From Mesoflavibacter sp037029465 (GTDB taxonomy: Bacteria; Bacteroidota; Bacteroidia; Flavobacteriales; Flavobacteriaceae), in contig NZ_JAYMEM010000006.1 of assembly GCF_037029465.1 (NCBI RefSeq), positions 124,001 through 188,000 on the forward strand: DNA of 64,000 nucleotides, read 5' to 3'. The translations under genes and the position numbers were made by a program. A model generated the notes under the pieces. It saw nothing but the letters and a program-made list of their open reading frames with translations, did not search any database and was not told the origin of the DNA. This document shows positions 43,322 through 52,616 of this stretch, piece by piece. Numbering within the stretch: position 1 is the stretch's first letter; every line of letters starts with the position of its first letter.

Positions 43322-46300
43322 TTAAAAGCTTAAACCAAATCCGAAAGAAAATCGCCAACCTTCAACACTATTAAAAAAGTTAAAAGTACCAGCTACAGTT
43401 TCGGCAGCAGCAACAGTAAATCCTCCACCGTAATCGTTATGCCATTTTTTGGAATCATCATTTTTAAGCCATACACGACCAACGTCTCCTCCAGCAAAAA
43501 GTCCAATTTGCAATGGTAACGTTTTTGTTTTAAAAGACCCTAATCTGTAATGCACATCTGCACTTCCTGCTAAACTATGATTACCTGTAAAACGTTGTAA
43601 TCTAAAACCTCTTAAACCTGTTTGACCTCCTAAATTTGCTGCTTGATAAAACACTAAATCATCACCAAAACGTATTTGTGTTCTTACATCTGTTTTAAGC
43701 ACTAACTTTCTATCTGTAGTTAACGCATTGTAAAATCCTAGATTACTATCTATAAAACCGTAGGTATATTTACTGTTATTTACTTCTGTTTTTGCTCCTG
43801 CAGAAATATCAAAAGTCATACCGCGAGTTGGTGTGATTTTACTATCAAAACTTTCGTATTCAAAATCACCTTGTAAACCTGCGAAGAAACGTCTTCCGTA
43901 AAAGTCTTCTGAAATGTTTTGTGGTTGTAAAACTTCTATAAATCTGTCTGGAGTTTCTTCTACTTCTATAGCTTCAGCAAGAATACTTACACCATAATCA
44001 CTACCAAAGTTACCACGTTTTGACAACCCAAAACTTGCTGCGTAAGTGCTTGTTTTTACTCGGTTGTAATCTAAACCTAAATCGTCATCAAGATTTATAG
44101 TTTCATTACCGTAACCAAAGAAATTATTTGTGAAGTTTTCACTAGTTACTTTACCCGTAACATGCAAATTCCATTCGTTAGTAAAGTTTGCAAAATCACC
44201 TCTATAATCTAAGCTAAAACCACTTGTTGCAAAGTAATATCCTGCTTTAAACTTATGTCTTTGTGTGTACGGATTTCTACTAAAACCTTTAACGGTATAT
44301 GTGTCTTGAATTCCTAATAAAATTCCATCATCAGGATTATAACCAATACTTGGCGCTAAGATATTTGACTTTACAATATTTCGTTGAAAATCGAATAAAT
44401 TGTTGTTATAAATATCTGTCAAACTAATTTTTGCACCTTTATTTTCTACAATTTCATTTGGTTTAGATTTGTGATCATAAACATGCACACGTCTTCCATT
44501 TTTGATGATGTACTTATCGTTGTTTTGCCCACCAATAATACGTGTAAAAATAAGGTTATTAGCTTTTCCTTTTACTTCAATAATATCATCATCATCAAGT
44601 GCGTAAATCCATAACTCTTTAGTTACCGATTTATCAAAAACTCTGTCTACGATAACGTCTGCTTTTTCGCCACCTTTATTTCTCCAAATAGTAACTTTAG
44701 TTTGACCATCTGAAATACGGTTGATTTCAATAAAATCATCTTTATCAGTTCCTGTTAGGATCACTAATTCGTTTAGGTAATTGTAGTAACGCTCTGCAAT
44801 GTCTTTTAAGTTTTCTCTTCTTCCTTTTAAATGGCTTTTAATTTCATCTAAAGACTCATTCTTAGACGCTTCAGGTAATTTTGAAAATGCTTTTTCAATT
44901 ACCTCATCTGTTACATTTTCTTGAATAAACGCTGCTTGCTTTAACCAAACATCTTTACCAGATTGCTGTATTAAAACTTTATCTAGTTTAACACCAGCAC
45001 TATTCATCCATTTTACATCTTTTAACTTGTCATCATACACTTGTAATTGTTTTGATGCTCCTGACAAAAACCGAGTTATATCAAGAATTGCTCCATCAAA
45101 ATTAGAAAACACCTGATCTCTATCTCTTGGTATTGGCTTAAACAATTTATCACCATTAGGTTGATCAAACTGTGCCCATCTCCATTGGTCTTGGTGTCTA
45201 TCCCAATCACCAATTAACATATCAAAAAGCCTTGCTCTTACAAAAGCATTTTCGTCTATTTTGTACTCTTCATCTTCTCTTACTTTTGCTATGATATCAT
45301 GTGTGCTTTCAATATCATCTGCATATCCAAAATTACGTTCGTGAGTGTAATTTTCTTCTGGACGTTCTTCAATCATATATAATTCACCTCCATAGTTTTT
45401 ATTATAATCGCCAAGATGTTTATGTTTAGGGATAAAATAAAGTTTAGGGTTAGTGTGATATATTTTTGCTGCATCTGCCAAATCTGGCACCGCTAAAAAT
45501 GCATAAGGATGTGCTGCTGTGTAGAAATCTAATATTAGTTTTTCTACCATTGTCTTATCAAAATCATCTTCTAAATAATTATCCTTAAACAGCACTGTTT
45601 GCAGGTACTGAGTGGCACTTTTGCGCAGTGCACGCATATTTAATTCTCTTCCGTCTTTAGTCTTTAATCTTATAGATCTGGTTTGATGTCCTCCTCCTTC
45701 TCTAACAATCTCTAAGCCGCCATAAAGCGTATCTAGTGTTGCTACAGGAACGTCAATTTTTGTACTGTATAAATCACGGTAACGATCACCAAAAAATGCC
45801 TCATAAACTCCTGATTTATCTGTTTCTTCTTTGGTATAAACCGAAGCTTTTATGGTTTGAGGGAAACTATCTGGCAAGGTTGAAATATCAAATTCAGGTT
45901 CACGTTTTTCAAAAATTTGATGTGTATACAATAGCTTTGGCTGCTCATTTTCTTCACCATAATAACTTACCCATGCTTCACCATCTTTATAAACTGTTAA
46001 TGTTGCAAAACCTTGTCTTCCGTAAGAAAATAAACCATTTCTGCTTAATGCTGCACCAGATTCTTTTGCTCCAGAACCTGAAACAATTTGCTTAATTCCG
46101 TTGTTTTCTATGTATTGCAATGTATGCTCGTGTCCCGATGCAAAAACAATATTATCGTATTCTAACGCAAGTGTTTCTACACGACTCATCAACTCATTAT
46201 ACCTTTCGTTATAACGATCTTGAATAGAAACACCACCTTGTGTTCTTACTTGCACTAAAAATGATGCTAAAATTGGAACGGGTATTTTACTTTGTGTTGG

Positions 46301-47032
46301 ATATAAATGCTTTGATTTTTCATAAAAACCACCATGTGTTCCGTTAGTATACATTGGATGATGCATCGCTACTATAACACGTCTGTTTTGTGCTTTTTTA
46401 AACTCGCCTTCCAATTCTAAAAAGAAACGTTGTCTGGTTTTAATTTCACACTCATCATTTATGGTAGGATTGTCATTCCAGTTTTCTAAGTACCATTGTG
46501 TATCAATAATAATAAGCTTTGTATTATCACCAACATCATAATCTTCTAACGGACAACCATTTTCTGGCTGAAAGGTATTCTTCCCTAAAGCATCCTCAAT
46601 AAATTTCTCTTCTCGTTTTACTCCTTTAACACCATCTGCATACCAATCATGATTACCAGGTATAAAAACCATCTCTCCTTCAAAACCATCAAGACTATTA
46701 ACTTGTGCTTGCAGATTGTTTTTTGCTTCAAAATAATCTTCGTCATCTTCATCTGGTAAACCAGCAGGGTAAATATTATCACCTAAAAAAACAGCGTAAG
46801 CATCTTTTGTATCTTTATTTTTGATGAAATTTTTAAACGCTTTCAGCCCTTTAGAATAACCGTCAATAGGAGACTTCCCTGCATCACCAATAAGATAAAA
46901 AGTTTGATCAATAGGCTTATCTGGAAGTGATTGAATCTTATTATCTTCATCTTTATACTGCGCTTTATATGAAGCACAACTAGCTAATAAAAATGTAATT
47001 AAAAACGTTAGAATTATGTTATTTTTTGACAT
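43322..47032 (-). CDS. Calcineurin-like phosphatase fused to a kinase-like module and an Omp85-type barrel
   Basis: A 1236-residue lipoprotein (LLASC, Cys19). Residues ~45-350 form a metallophosphoesterase with all metal motifs: GDAG (49-52), GDN (84-86), GNHD (126-129), MHHP (223-226) and GHEH (300-303). Residues ~440-660 look like an atypical kinase fold: a Gly-rich loop EGGGHQTRSI, MLIGDWDRHQDQW (605-617; cf. the GNxDRHxxN loop of HipA/Fam20/PI4K kinases) and IPRDRDQVF (634-642). From ~890 to the end is an Omp85/BamA-like barrel with GGQTGLRGFRLQRF near the C-terminus and a final Phe. The outer-membrane location is clear; the substrate and the activity of the middle module are unknown. Co-transcribed with the DUF2254 gene. 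Confidence 0.82.
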   Translation of the reverse strand: MSKNNIILTFLITFLLASCASYKAQYKDEDNKIQSLPDKPIDQTFYLIGDAGKSPIDGYSKGLKAFKNFIKNKDTKDAYAVFLGDNIYPAGLPDEDDEDYFEAKNNLQAQVNSLDGFEGEMVFIPGNHDWYADGVKGVKREEKFIEDALGKNTFQPENGCPLEDYDVGDNTKLIIIDTQWYLENWNDNPTINDECEIKTRQRFFLELEGEFKKAQNRRVIVAMHHPMYTNGTHGGFYEKSKHLYPTQSKIPVPILASFLVQVRTQGGVSIQDRYNERYNELMSRVETLALEYDNIVFASGHEHTLQYIENNGIKQIVSGSGAKESGAALSRNGLFSYGRQGFATLTVYKDGEAWVSYYGEENEQPKLLYTHQIFEKREPEFDISTLPDSFPQTIKASVYTKEETDKSGVYEAFFGDRYRDLYSTKIDVPVATLDTLYGGLEIVREGGGHQTRSIRLKTKDGRELNMRALRKSATQYLQTVLFKDNYLEDDFDKTMVEKLILDFYTAAHPYAFLAVPDLADAAKIYHTNPKLYFIPKHKHLGDYNKNYGGELYMIEERPEENYTHERNFGYADDIESTHDIIAKVREDEEYKIDENAFVRARLFDMLIGDWDRHQDQWRWAQFDQPNGDKLFKPIPRDRDQVFSNFDGAILDITRFLSGASKQLQVYDDKLKDVKWMNSAGVKLDKVLIQQSGKDVWLKQAAFIQENVTDEVIEKAFSKLPEASKNESLDEIKSHLKGRRENLKDIAERYYNYLNELVILTGTDKDDFIEINRISDGQTKVTIWRNKGGEKADVIVDRVFDKSVTKELWIYALDDDDIIEVKGKANNLIFTRIIGGQNNDKYIIKNGRRVHVYDHKSKPNEIVENKGAKISLTDIYNNNLFDFQRNIVKSNILAPSIGYNPDDGILLGIQDTYTVKGFSRNPYTQRHKFKAGYYFATSGFSLDYRGDFANFTNEWNLHVTGKVTSENFTNNFFGYGNETINLDDDLGLDYNRVKTSTYAASFGLSKRGNFGSDYGVSILAEAIEVEETPDRFIEVLQPQNISEDFYGRRFFAGLQGDFEYESFDSKITPTRGMTFDISAGAKTEVNNSKYTYGFIDSNLGFYNALTTDRKLVLKTDVRTQIRFGDDLVFYQAANLGGQTGLRGFRLQRFTGNHSLAGSADVHYRLGSFKTKTLPLQIGLFAGGDVGRVWLKNDDSKKWHNDYGGGFTVAAAETVAGTFNFFNSVEGWRFSFGFGLSF

Positions 47033-47091
47033 AAAAAGTATTTGTGGTTAATTTTTTTGGTTATTTTAGGTTAGATTAAAAAAATTTATGA

Positions 47092-48357
47092 ATGACTAAA
47101 CTTGTTGAAAAAACAGAATCCTTTGTATTTGAACTTCTTAAAAATGAACTACCAAACACGATAGTTTATCATAACCATACCCATACAAAGCGTGTTTTTA
47201 AAAGTACAAAAGAAATAATTGAAAATTCTGAAATTAATGTTAATGATGCCGAAATTTTGATGCTTGCGGCGTTATTACATGACACTGGCTACACAAAAAC
47301 TAGGGATGATCATGAAGAAGAAAGTGCAAAAATTGCAGAAGAATTTTTAAAAAATGAAGGTGCTGATCAAAAGATAATTGATGATGTTAAAGATTGCATA
47401 ATGGCTACAAAAATGGTTAATGAGCCTAAGACGCAATTGGACAAAATTTTACGTGATGCAGATGCGTCTCATTTTGGAAAAAAATATTTTAATGAAGCAA
47501 GTGAATTTTTAAGAAAAGAGCTTGAAATTAATGGTATCGCTACATTTACTCCTAGCGAATGGCTTGATGAAAACATAAAAATGCTATCAAAAAAGCATCG
47601 ATTTTATACAGATTATGCTTTAAAGAATTGGCAACCAAGAAAAGAGAAAAATCTTGCTAAGCTTATTAAAACTAAAAAGAAGCACAAAAGAAAAATTAAA
47701 AAGGAAAAAATTAAGGCAAAATATAAAGCACAATATAAAAACGAAAGCCCAGAACGAGGTATACAAACATTTTATAGAGTTGCTTTAAGAAACCATATTA
47801 AATTAAGTGACATTGCAGATACAAAAGCTAATATTTTGCTGTCTGTAAATGCCATTATCATATCGGTAGTTTTGGCTAATTTAATTTCTAAATTAGATAC
47901 TAATCCTTACCTGACTTGGCCTACAGTGATTTTTACTGTTTTCAGTGTGATTTCTATGGTAATGTCGATAATAGCTACTCGTCCTAACGTTACTAGCGGA
48001 GAATTTACCAAAGAAGATGTCGCTAATAAAGAAGTAAACTTAACCTTTTTTGGTAACTTCCATAAAATGGATTTAAAAGAATACGAATGGGCTATAGAAG
48101 AGCTTTTAAAAGATAAAAACTACGTTTATAAATCCCTTACTAAAGACTTATATTTTTTAGGTAAAGTGTTAGAGAGAAAATATAGATTACTACGTATAAC
48201 TTATACTGTATTTATGATCGGAATAATTACGTCTTTAATTGCTTTTGGAATTGCTGTAAAGAACAATCCTGGAACTAACATAGAAGACGTTTTAGACACA
48301 ACTTCTGTTATTAAATCAGATATGCTTAAAGATAAAAAATCTACTTTTTATCTTTAA
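47092..48357 (+). CDS. HD-domain hydrolase fused to a Pycsar-effector-like (PycTM) membrane domain
   Basis: 421 residues. N-terminal HD phosphohydrolase (about 1-190) with metal ligands in VYHNHTHTKRV, AALLHDTGYTK (His63-Asp64) and LRDADASHFG. A very basic linker follows (~193-215, Lys-rich). The C-terminal part matches the PycTM/DUF5706 effector domain: FYRVALRNHIKLSDIADTKA, then two helices (about 250-295), IIATRPNVTSGEF, a soluble stretch and a last helix (~370-395). In Pycsar defence this domain answers cyclic pyrimidine nucleotides. No cyclase gene is adjacent. Only 59 bases separate it from the divergent phosphatase/barrel gene. Confidence 0.85.
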   Translation: MTKLVEKTESFVFELLKNELPNTIVYHNHTHTKRVFKSTKEIIENSEINVNDAEILMLAALLHDTGYTKTRDDHEEESAKIAEEFLKNEGADQKIIDDVKDCIMATKMVNEPKTQLDKILRDADASHFGKKYFNEASEFLRKELEINGIATFTPSEWLDENIKMLSKKHRFYTDYALKNWQPRKEKNLAKLIKTKKKHKRKIKKEKIKAKYKAQYKNESPERGIQTFYRVALRNHIKLSDIADTKANILLSVNAIIISVVLANLISKLDTNPYLTWPTVIFTVFSVISMVMSIIATRPNVTSGEFTKEDVANKEVNLTFFGNFHKMDLKEYEWAIEELLKDKNYVYKSLTKDLYFLGKVLERKYRLLRITYTVFMIGIITSLIAFGIAVKNNPGTNIEDVLDTTSVIKSDMLKDKKSTFYL

Positions 48358-50719
48358 GCATATCTTTATAAGTAAAGTAAACATCTTCTGCTTTATCGTT
48401 ATAAAGAATATCTACTCGTATTGCTTTTAAACCAGTAACACCTTGCAAATCATCTAACTCTAATATTTCTAAATTATTTGCTAAACGTTTTTTTGCTTGT
48501 AAAAACTTAACGTATTGTAAATATTCTTTTTCATCTTCTTTTTGAGAGTATACAATTGTTAACTTTCCTTTTTGGGTAATTCTCTCGTCAGTACCTTTTA
48601 TATTAGCTTTATCCACTCGCTTTTTTACTACTTCATATCTTGCATTGTATGTACCATCTACATCAAAATGCTTTTCATCTGTTCTAAAACGAATAGATAA
48701 CGGTTGGTTAAACACCAATATCATTGATGCTACGTCTAAAGCTTTTGGGTATTCATGCTGATAGTTGTAATACGCATTTTCCATCTCGCACATGACTTGC
48801 ATTTGCCATAACCTTAGGTTATAAAGATAAATTTCGTTAAAAGAATTTTCCTTTGTAATTGACTCGCCAATGTACATGTTATGTTCTACACCATCAGTTT
48901 TAAAACGCTCAAAAAAGTGAGGATACATGCTTTGAGCTTCAATTTGCTTTCTATCTATGATAGACGCCATGTTTTTGTTGATTAAGCTAATGGTATCATC
49001 AAAGTTTTTGCGATAAAAATAAATAACTTTTAAAGTATCGTCTATCTTATTAAAGTAGTCTTCTATATCTTCCTTTAATTGCTGATGTTTATTTAGTTGA
49101 AATCTAAATATAGGTTCTATTTCTCTATTAAAAAACTGCGTTAATTTTTGCTCTGTATCTACTTTAAACTGTTGTTTTAAATGGTCTTCAAATTGATCTA
49201 TCTTAAACTTAATTTGCTGGTAAATTATTAAATCTTCTAGCGTTGAAGCTTTTTCAATTATATTTTTTACTAGTTTAAGTTGTAATTGAAGGTCTTTAAG
49301 TGTTGCTTCATTTCTTTCTTTAGAAGAACCTTTCACATCAATTTGACCAAATAATGGATAAACTTTATCAAAACTAATACGTTTAAAGTTTGGGTTACGC
49401 TTACCTTCTTCTTGTTCTTTTCTAAATAATCTAGCTGCTTCTTCAAATTTCCATCTTACACTTGGATGTATGGATGTGCATTCTCTTTGTATAATGGCTT
49501 CTATTTGATTTTCTTCCTCTTCTTTTGCACGTTTTACTGCGGTCAAAATAAAAGGCATAACATCTATTAGTTTATTTGCGTTTATACTATTTAATTCGCC
49601 TTTTTTACTTGAAACTAACTCTAAAATAGCAAGTAACTCACCATCTTCTGCAATTGGCGCAAAAATGGCACTTTTTATACCTTGTTCTTTTAATGCTTTA
49701 AGTTGTGGCTCTTTACCTTGTGATAATTGATATAGTTTTTCTACATCAGAAATACTGTAGTAATTTTTATCTTTTATTAATCTATCATAAGAAAAAATAC
49801 AAAGTGCTTCTTTACAATTAATAGTTTCTTGGTGATTAAGCAGGTAGCTTTTTATATTATTTTGATACGCTTGAGTAAGCGCATTTTCTTCTTGAGTAAA
49901 CACCGAAAAGCCAACTTTTATATCTTTTGTATTGAATAATCGCTGAAAGACATTTTCAAAATTCTCTATAAATCCTTGCTTCTCTCTATTGTTTATTTGA
50001 ATTAAAGTTGATTTTATATTTGAAATAGATTGATCGTCTGTAACATCAAACATACTAGAGATTACAAAACCATTAAATTGATAACTTTTTGGCGGAAATT
50101 TTTGTTTCCAAAGGTCTATATCATCAAAATTATCCAATAATTCTTCATAGTCTGCTTTTGTAAACTTTGGTGCATTTTCTGTTGGTAAAATCTCTATAAA
50201 ATCTGCGTTATATAGCACTTTATATGTTCTTAAAATGCCATTACAATCAGGTATATCGTAATAAATTGGTCGTTTAAAATTTAAACTATAACCATAATAC
50301 ATACTTATAATTATTGTACAACCAAAAATATATAAGTCATCATCTGGCATGTTTTTTATTACCAAATCAAACTCTTCTCCTGCTTCTTTAAGTATATTTT
50401 TAAAACGTTGCGAAGAGGATAAAACTATGTTTTGTAATGGTATTGTTGCAAACTTTATTTCGTTTAAAGTTAAGACTTCACTAAATACATCTTGAAGTAT
50501 AATTTTAACTTCATTTTGATATTCAGAAAGTATAGAATAATCTGTGAAACCTTCTTTTAGAATCGGGTTTTGTTCTGCAGTTTCTAATATAGATTTAGCT
50601 TTTTTTGCTATAATTTCATTTTCACTATTAGACAACGCATCATATTGCTCTAACAGTTTATTAAAGCCAATTTTTACAGAAAACGGAAAAGCAATACTTG
50701 TGTCTATAGTTTTTAGCAT
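48341..50719 (-). CDS. Large GAF-domain protein, function unknown
   Basis: 792 residues without signal peptide or membrane helix. A GAF-like sensor domain lies at about 290-400 (YSISDVEKLYQL, IKSAIFAPIAEDGELLAILELVS). It is flanked by an N-terminal region with no recognised fold and a long helical C-terminal half rich in Gln, Lys and Glu, then a mixed domain ending IRVDILYNDKAEDVYFTYK. No kinase, cyclase or HTH output domain is seen, so how it would signal is unclear. Convergent with the HD-PycTM gene, overlapping it by 17 bases. Confidence 0.7.
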   Translation of the reverse strand: MLKTIDTSIAFPFSVKIGFNKLLEQYDALSNSENEIIAKKAKSILETAEQNPILKEGFTDYSILSEYQNEVKIILQDVFSEVLTLNEIKFATIPLQNIVLSSSQRFKNILKEAGEEFDLVIKNMPDDDLYIFGCTIIISMYYGYSLNFKRPIYYDIPDCNGILRTYKVLYNADFIEILPTENAPKFTKADYEELLDNFDDIDLWKQKFPPKSYQFNGFVISSMFDVTDDQSISNIKSTLIQINNREKQGFIENFENVFQRLFNTKDIKVGFSVFTQEENALTQAYQNNIKSYLLNHQETINCKEALCIFSYDRLIKDKNYYSISDVEKLYQLSQGKEPQLKALKEQGIKSAIFAPIAEDGELLAILELVSSKKGELNSINANKLIDVMPFILTAVKRAKEEEENQIEAIIQRECTSIHPSVRWKFEEAARLFRKEQEEGKRNPNFKRISFDKVYPLFGQIDVKGSSKERNEATLKDLQLQLKLVKNIIEKASTLEDLIIYQQIKFKIDQFEDHLKQQFKVDTEQKLTQFFNREIEPIFRFQLNKHQQLKEDIEDYFNKIDDTLKVIYFYRKNFDDTISLINKNMASIIDRKQIEAQSMYPHFFERFKTDGVEHNMYIGESITKENSFNEIYLYNLRLWQMQVMCEMENAYYNYQHEYPKALDVASMILVFNQPLSIRFRTDEKHFDVDGTYNARYEVVKKRVDKANIKGTDERITQKGKLTIVYSQKEDEKEYLQYVKFLQAKKRLANNLEILELDDLQGVTGLKAIRVDILYNDKAEDVYFTYKDMLKDKK

Positions 50720-50885
50720 ATTATTTTATTTGTGCAAAATTAAAAAATCTTAAAGCCAAAATCATTATTACATATAGATTTTTCAAATTAGAGCCATATA
50801 CGTCATTTATCGTATTGTGTTTACAACCTTAATATAACAAATTTGTATCACAATAAAATATATAAACCAACTATTATTCTTTAAG

Positions 50886-51512
50886 ATGAAAAAACATTTG
50901 CAATTTTTTTTACTGGTTGTATTTAGTCAAATTACATTAGTTAATTGTCAAGATAAAGTCGAAAAAAACACTATTACTTACACAATTACTCCAGAATTTT
51001 CTGCAAAGATTGATAAACCTGAAGTTCATTTTACAACACAAATACCTAAGGATTTAATTATTGACAAACCAATTGTTGGTAAGAAAAATTCATCTTTTGG
51101 AATGATTCAAAAGAAAGATAAAGACAGTGTTGTTATCCAGATGTATTCATTTAGCTACATCAACGCTAAACAAGAGTCTTTAAACTTTGCGAGTGAAACA
51201 TTTTTTAATCAAATAAAAAGCATGTTACAATTTGGCGGTTATGAGATGATTGAATCCAAAATTGAAGAGGTAACTTTTGATGATGAAAAATATTTTGCAT
51301 TACAAGCCATCGGTAAAATGAGTGACGATAGTAACCCTGCTTTTAAAGGCACTTACTTTTTTAATGTTATTTTAAAACCAAACCCGTATAGAGATACACA
51401 TATTATTATGTTAATGTCTGCAAGAGATGATCAAAACATCAATAATTATGAAGATTTTAAGGACAAATTAGAGGTTTCAACTATCTGGAAAAACTTTAAA
51501 TATATCCAGTAA
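50886..51512 (+). CDS. Putative lipoprotein, function unknown
   Basis: 208 residues with a hydrophobic N-terminus ending ITLVNC (possible lipidated Cys21; the lipobox is imperfect). The mature domain is alternating strands and helices (VHFTTQIPKDLIID, VVIQMYSFSYINAKQESL, YFALQAIGKMSDD, IIMLMSARDDQN). I do not recognise a family. It stands alone: convergent with the oppC-like gene by a three-base gap and separated by ~165 bases of A/T-rich spacer from the divergent GAF gene. Confidence 0.6.
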   Translation: MKKHLQFFLLVVFSQITLVNCQDKVEKNTITYTITPEFSAKIDKPEVHFTTQIPKDLIIDKPIVGKKNSSFGMIQKKDKDSVVIQMYSFSYINAKQESLNFASETFFNQIKSMLQFGGYEMIESKIEEVTFDDEKYFALQAIGKMSDDSNPAFKGTYFFNVILKPNPYRDTHIIMLMSARDDQNINNYEDFKDKLEVSTIWKNFKYIQ

Positions 51513-51515
51513 CTA

Positions 51516-52610
51516 TTAAACTTTTACATCTAACGCGTCACGCAATGCGTTACCAACTAACATAAAGGCCATTACCAAAAACATAATACAAAGTCCTGGT
51601 AAAATTGCCAAGTAAGGCTTACCTAAAATAATATAATTATAATGATCTTTTATCATTGCGCCCCAACTTGCCATTGGCGGTTGTGCACCAATACCTAAAA
51701 AACTAAGACCTGATTCTATTAAAATTGCAGCTGCAAAATTTGCTGCGCAAATTACTATTACTGGTGCTAAAATATTGGGCAAGATGTGTTTTGTAATAAT
51801 CCTAAAATCATTAAATCCTAATGCTTTTGCTGCGGTAACGTATTGCATTTCTTTTGCACTAATTATTTGACCTCTTACTACTCTTGCTACTTCAACCCAC
51901 ATGGTTAAGCCTACTGCTATAAATACTTGCCAAAACCCTTTACCTAAAGCTAAGGTTATAGCAATTACCAATAATAATGTAGGAATTGACCATGTCACGT
52001 TTATAATCCACATAATTGCTGCGTCTATTTTACCACCATAATAACCGGCAATGCTTCCCATAAAAACACCAATTACTAACGAAATAAACACAGCTACAAA
52101 ACCTATAAAAAACGAAATACGTGCACCTACCAAAAGCCTGCTTAACAAGTCTCTTCCGTATTTATCTGTTCCTAAATGAAATGTTATTTTTTTTATGAAT
52201 TGTTTTGTGGAATTATCTGTGATAAAATCAGCATTTATGGTTTTTGTTTGACCTTGTAATCCATCAGAAACATACTCGGTATAAGTTAATTGATTACCTT
52301 CTAATTTATATTTTGAAATAGGAATTTCTGTGCTTGTGTTTTTCTTTCCGAAGAAAATAATATCAAACCAATTTTGATCATTTTCAACTTCTGAAGGAAT
52401 GGTTAGCATATCTACCGAAAAACCAGGTAATTTAGAGTGAATAGAGACATGCATTTGATTGGCGTTTTGCGAACTATCTGGAGCGAAAACATAAGCAAAA
52501 ACCGAGATTATACCAACTAAGCCAATATATATCAAACTAAAAACGCCCCAAAAGTTTTTTTTAAACTTTTGAAGCGCTAATTGAGATAATGAGCTTGAGT
52601 TTTGACTCAT
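51516..52610 (-). CDS. ABC transporter permease, OppC/DppC type
   Basis: 364 residues, six or more membrane helices. The binding-protein-dependent permease motif is clear: MQYVTAAKALGFNDFRIITKHILPN (split here as EMQYVTAAKALGFNDF and HILPN), with LGTDKYGRDLLSRLLVGARISF before it, typical of OppC. About 100 extra residues between helix 1 and the core form a periplasmic insertion (~45-145). No OppB, ATPase or binding protein lies nearby. The gene begins six bases after the Prc-type protease and should be co-transcribed with it. Confidence 0.9.
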   Translation of the reverse strand: MSQNSSSLSQLALQKFKKNFWGVFSLIYIGLVGIISVFAYVFAPDSSQNANQMHVSIHSKLPGFSVDMLTIPSEVENDQNWFDIIFFGKKNTSTEIPISKYKLEGNQLTYTEYVSDGLQGQTKTINADFITDNSTKQFIKKITFHLGTDKYGRDLLSRLLVGARISFFIGFVAVFISLVIGVFMGSIAGYYGGKIDAAIMWIINVTWSIPTLLLVIAITLALGKGFWQVFIAVGLTMWVEVARVVRGQIISAKEMQYVTAAKALGFNDFRIITKHILPNILAPVIVICAANFAAAILIESGLSFLGIGAQPPMASWGAMIKDHYNYIILGKPYLAILPGLCIMFLVMAFMLVGNALRDALDVKV

Positions 52611-52616
52611 TGATTA

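Noticed and set aside
45736..46095. 119-codon plus-strand frame
   Set aside because: Antisense to the metallophosphatase part of the large fusion gene, which has all of its catalytic motifs.
47033..50719. Complete Pycsar defence operon
   Set aside because: No cyclase gene lies next to the PycTM-like protein; the neighbours are a phosphatase/barrel fusion and a GAF protein on the opposite strand.
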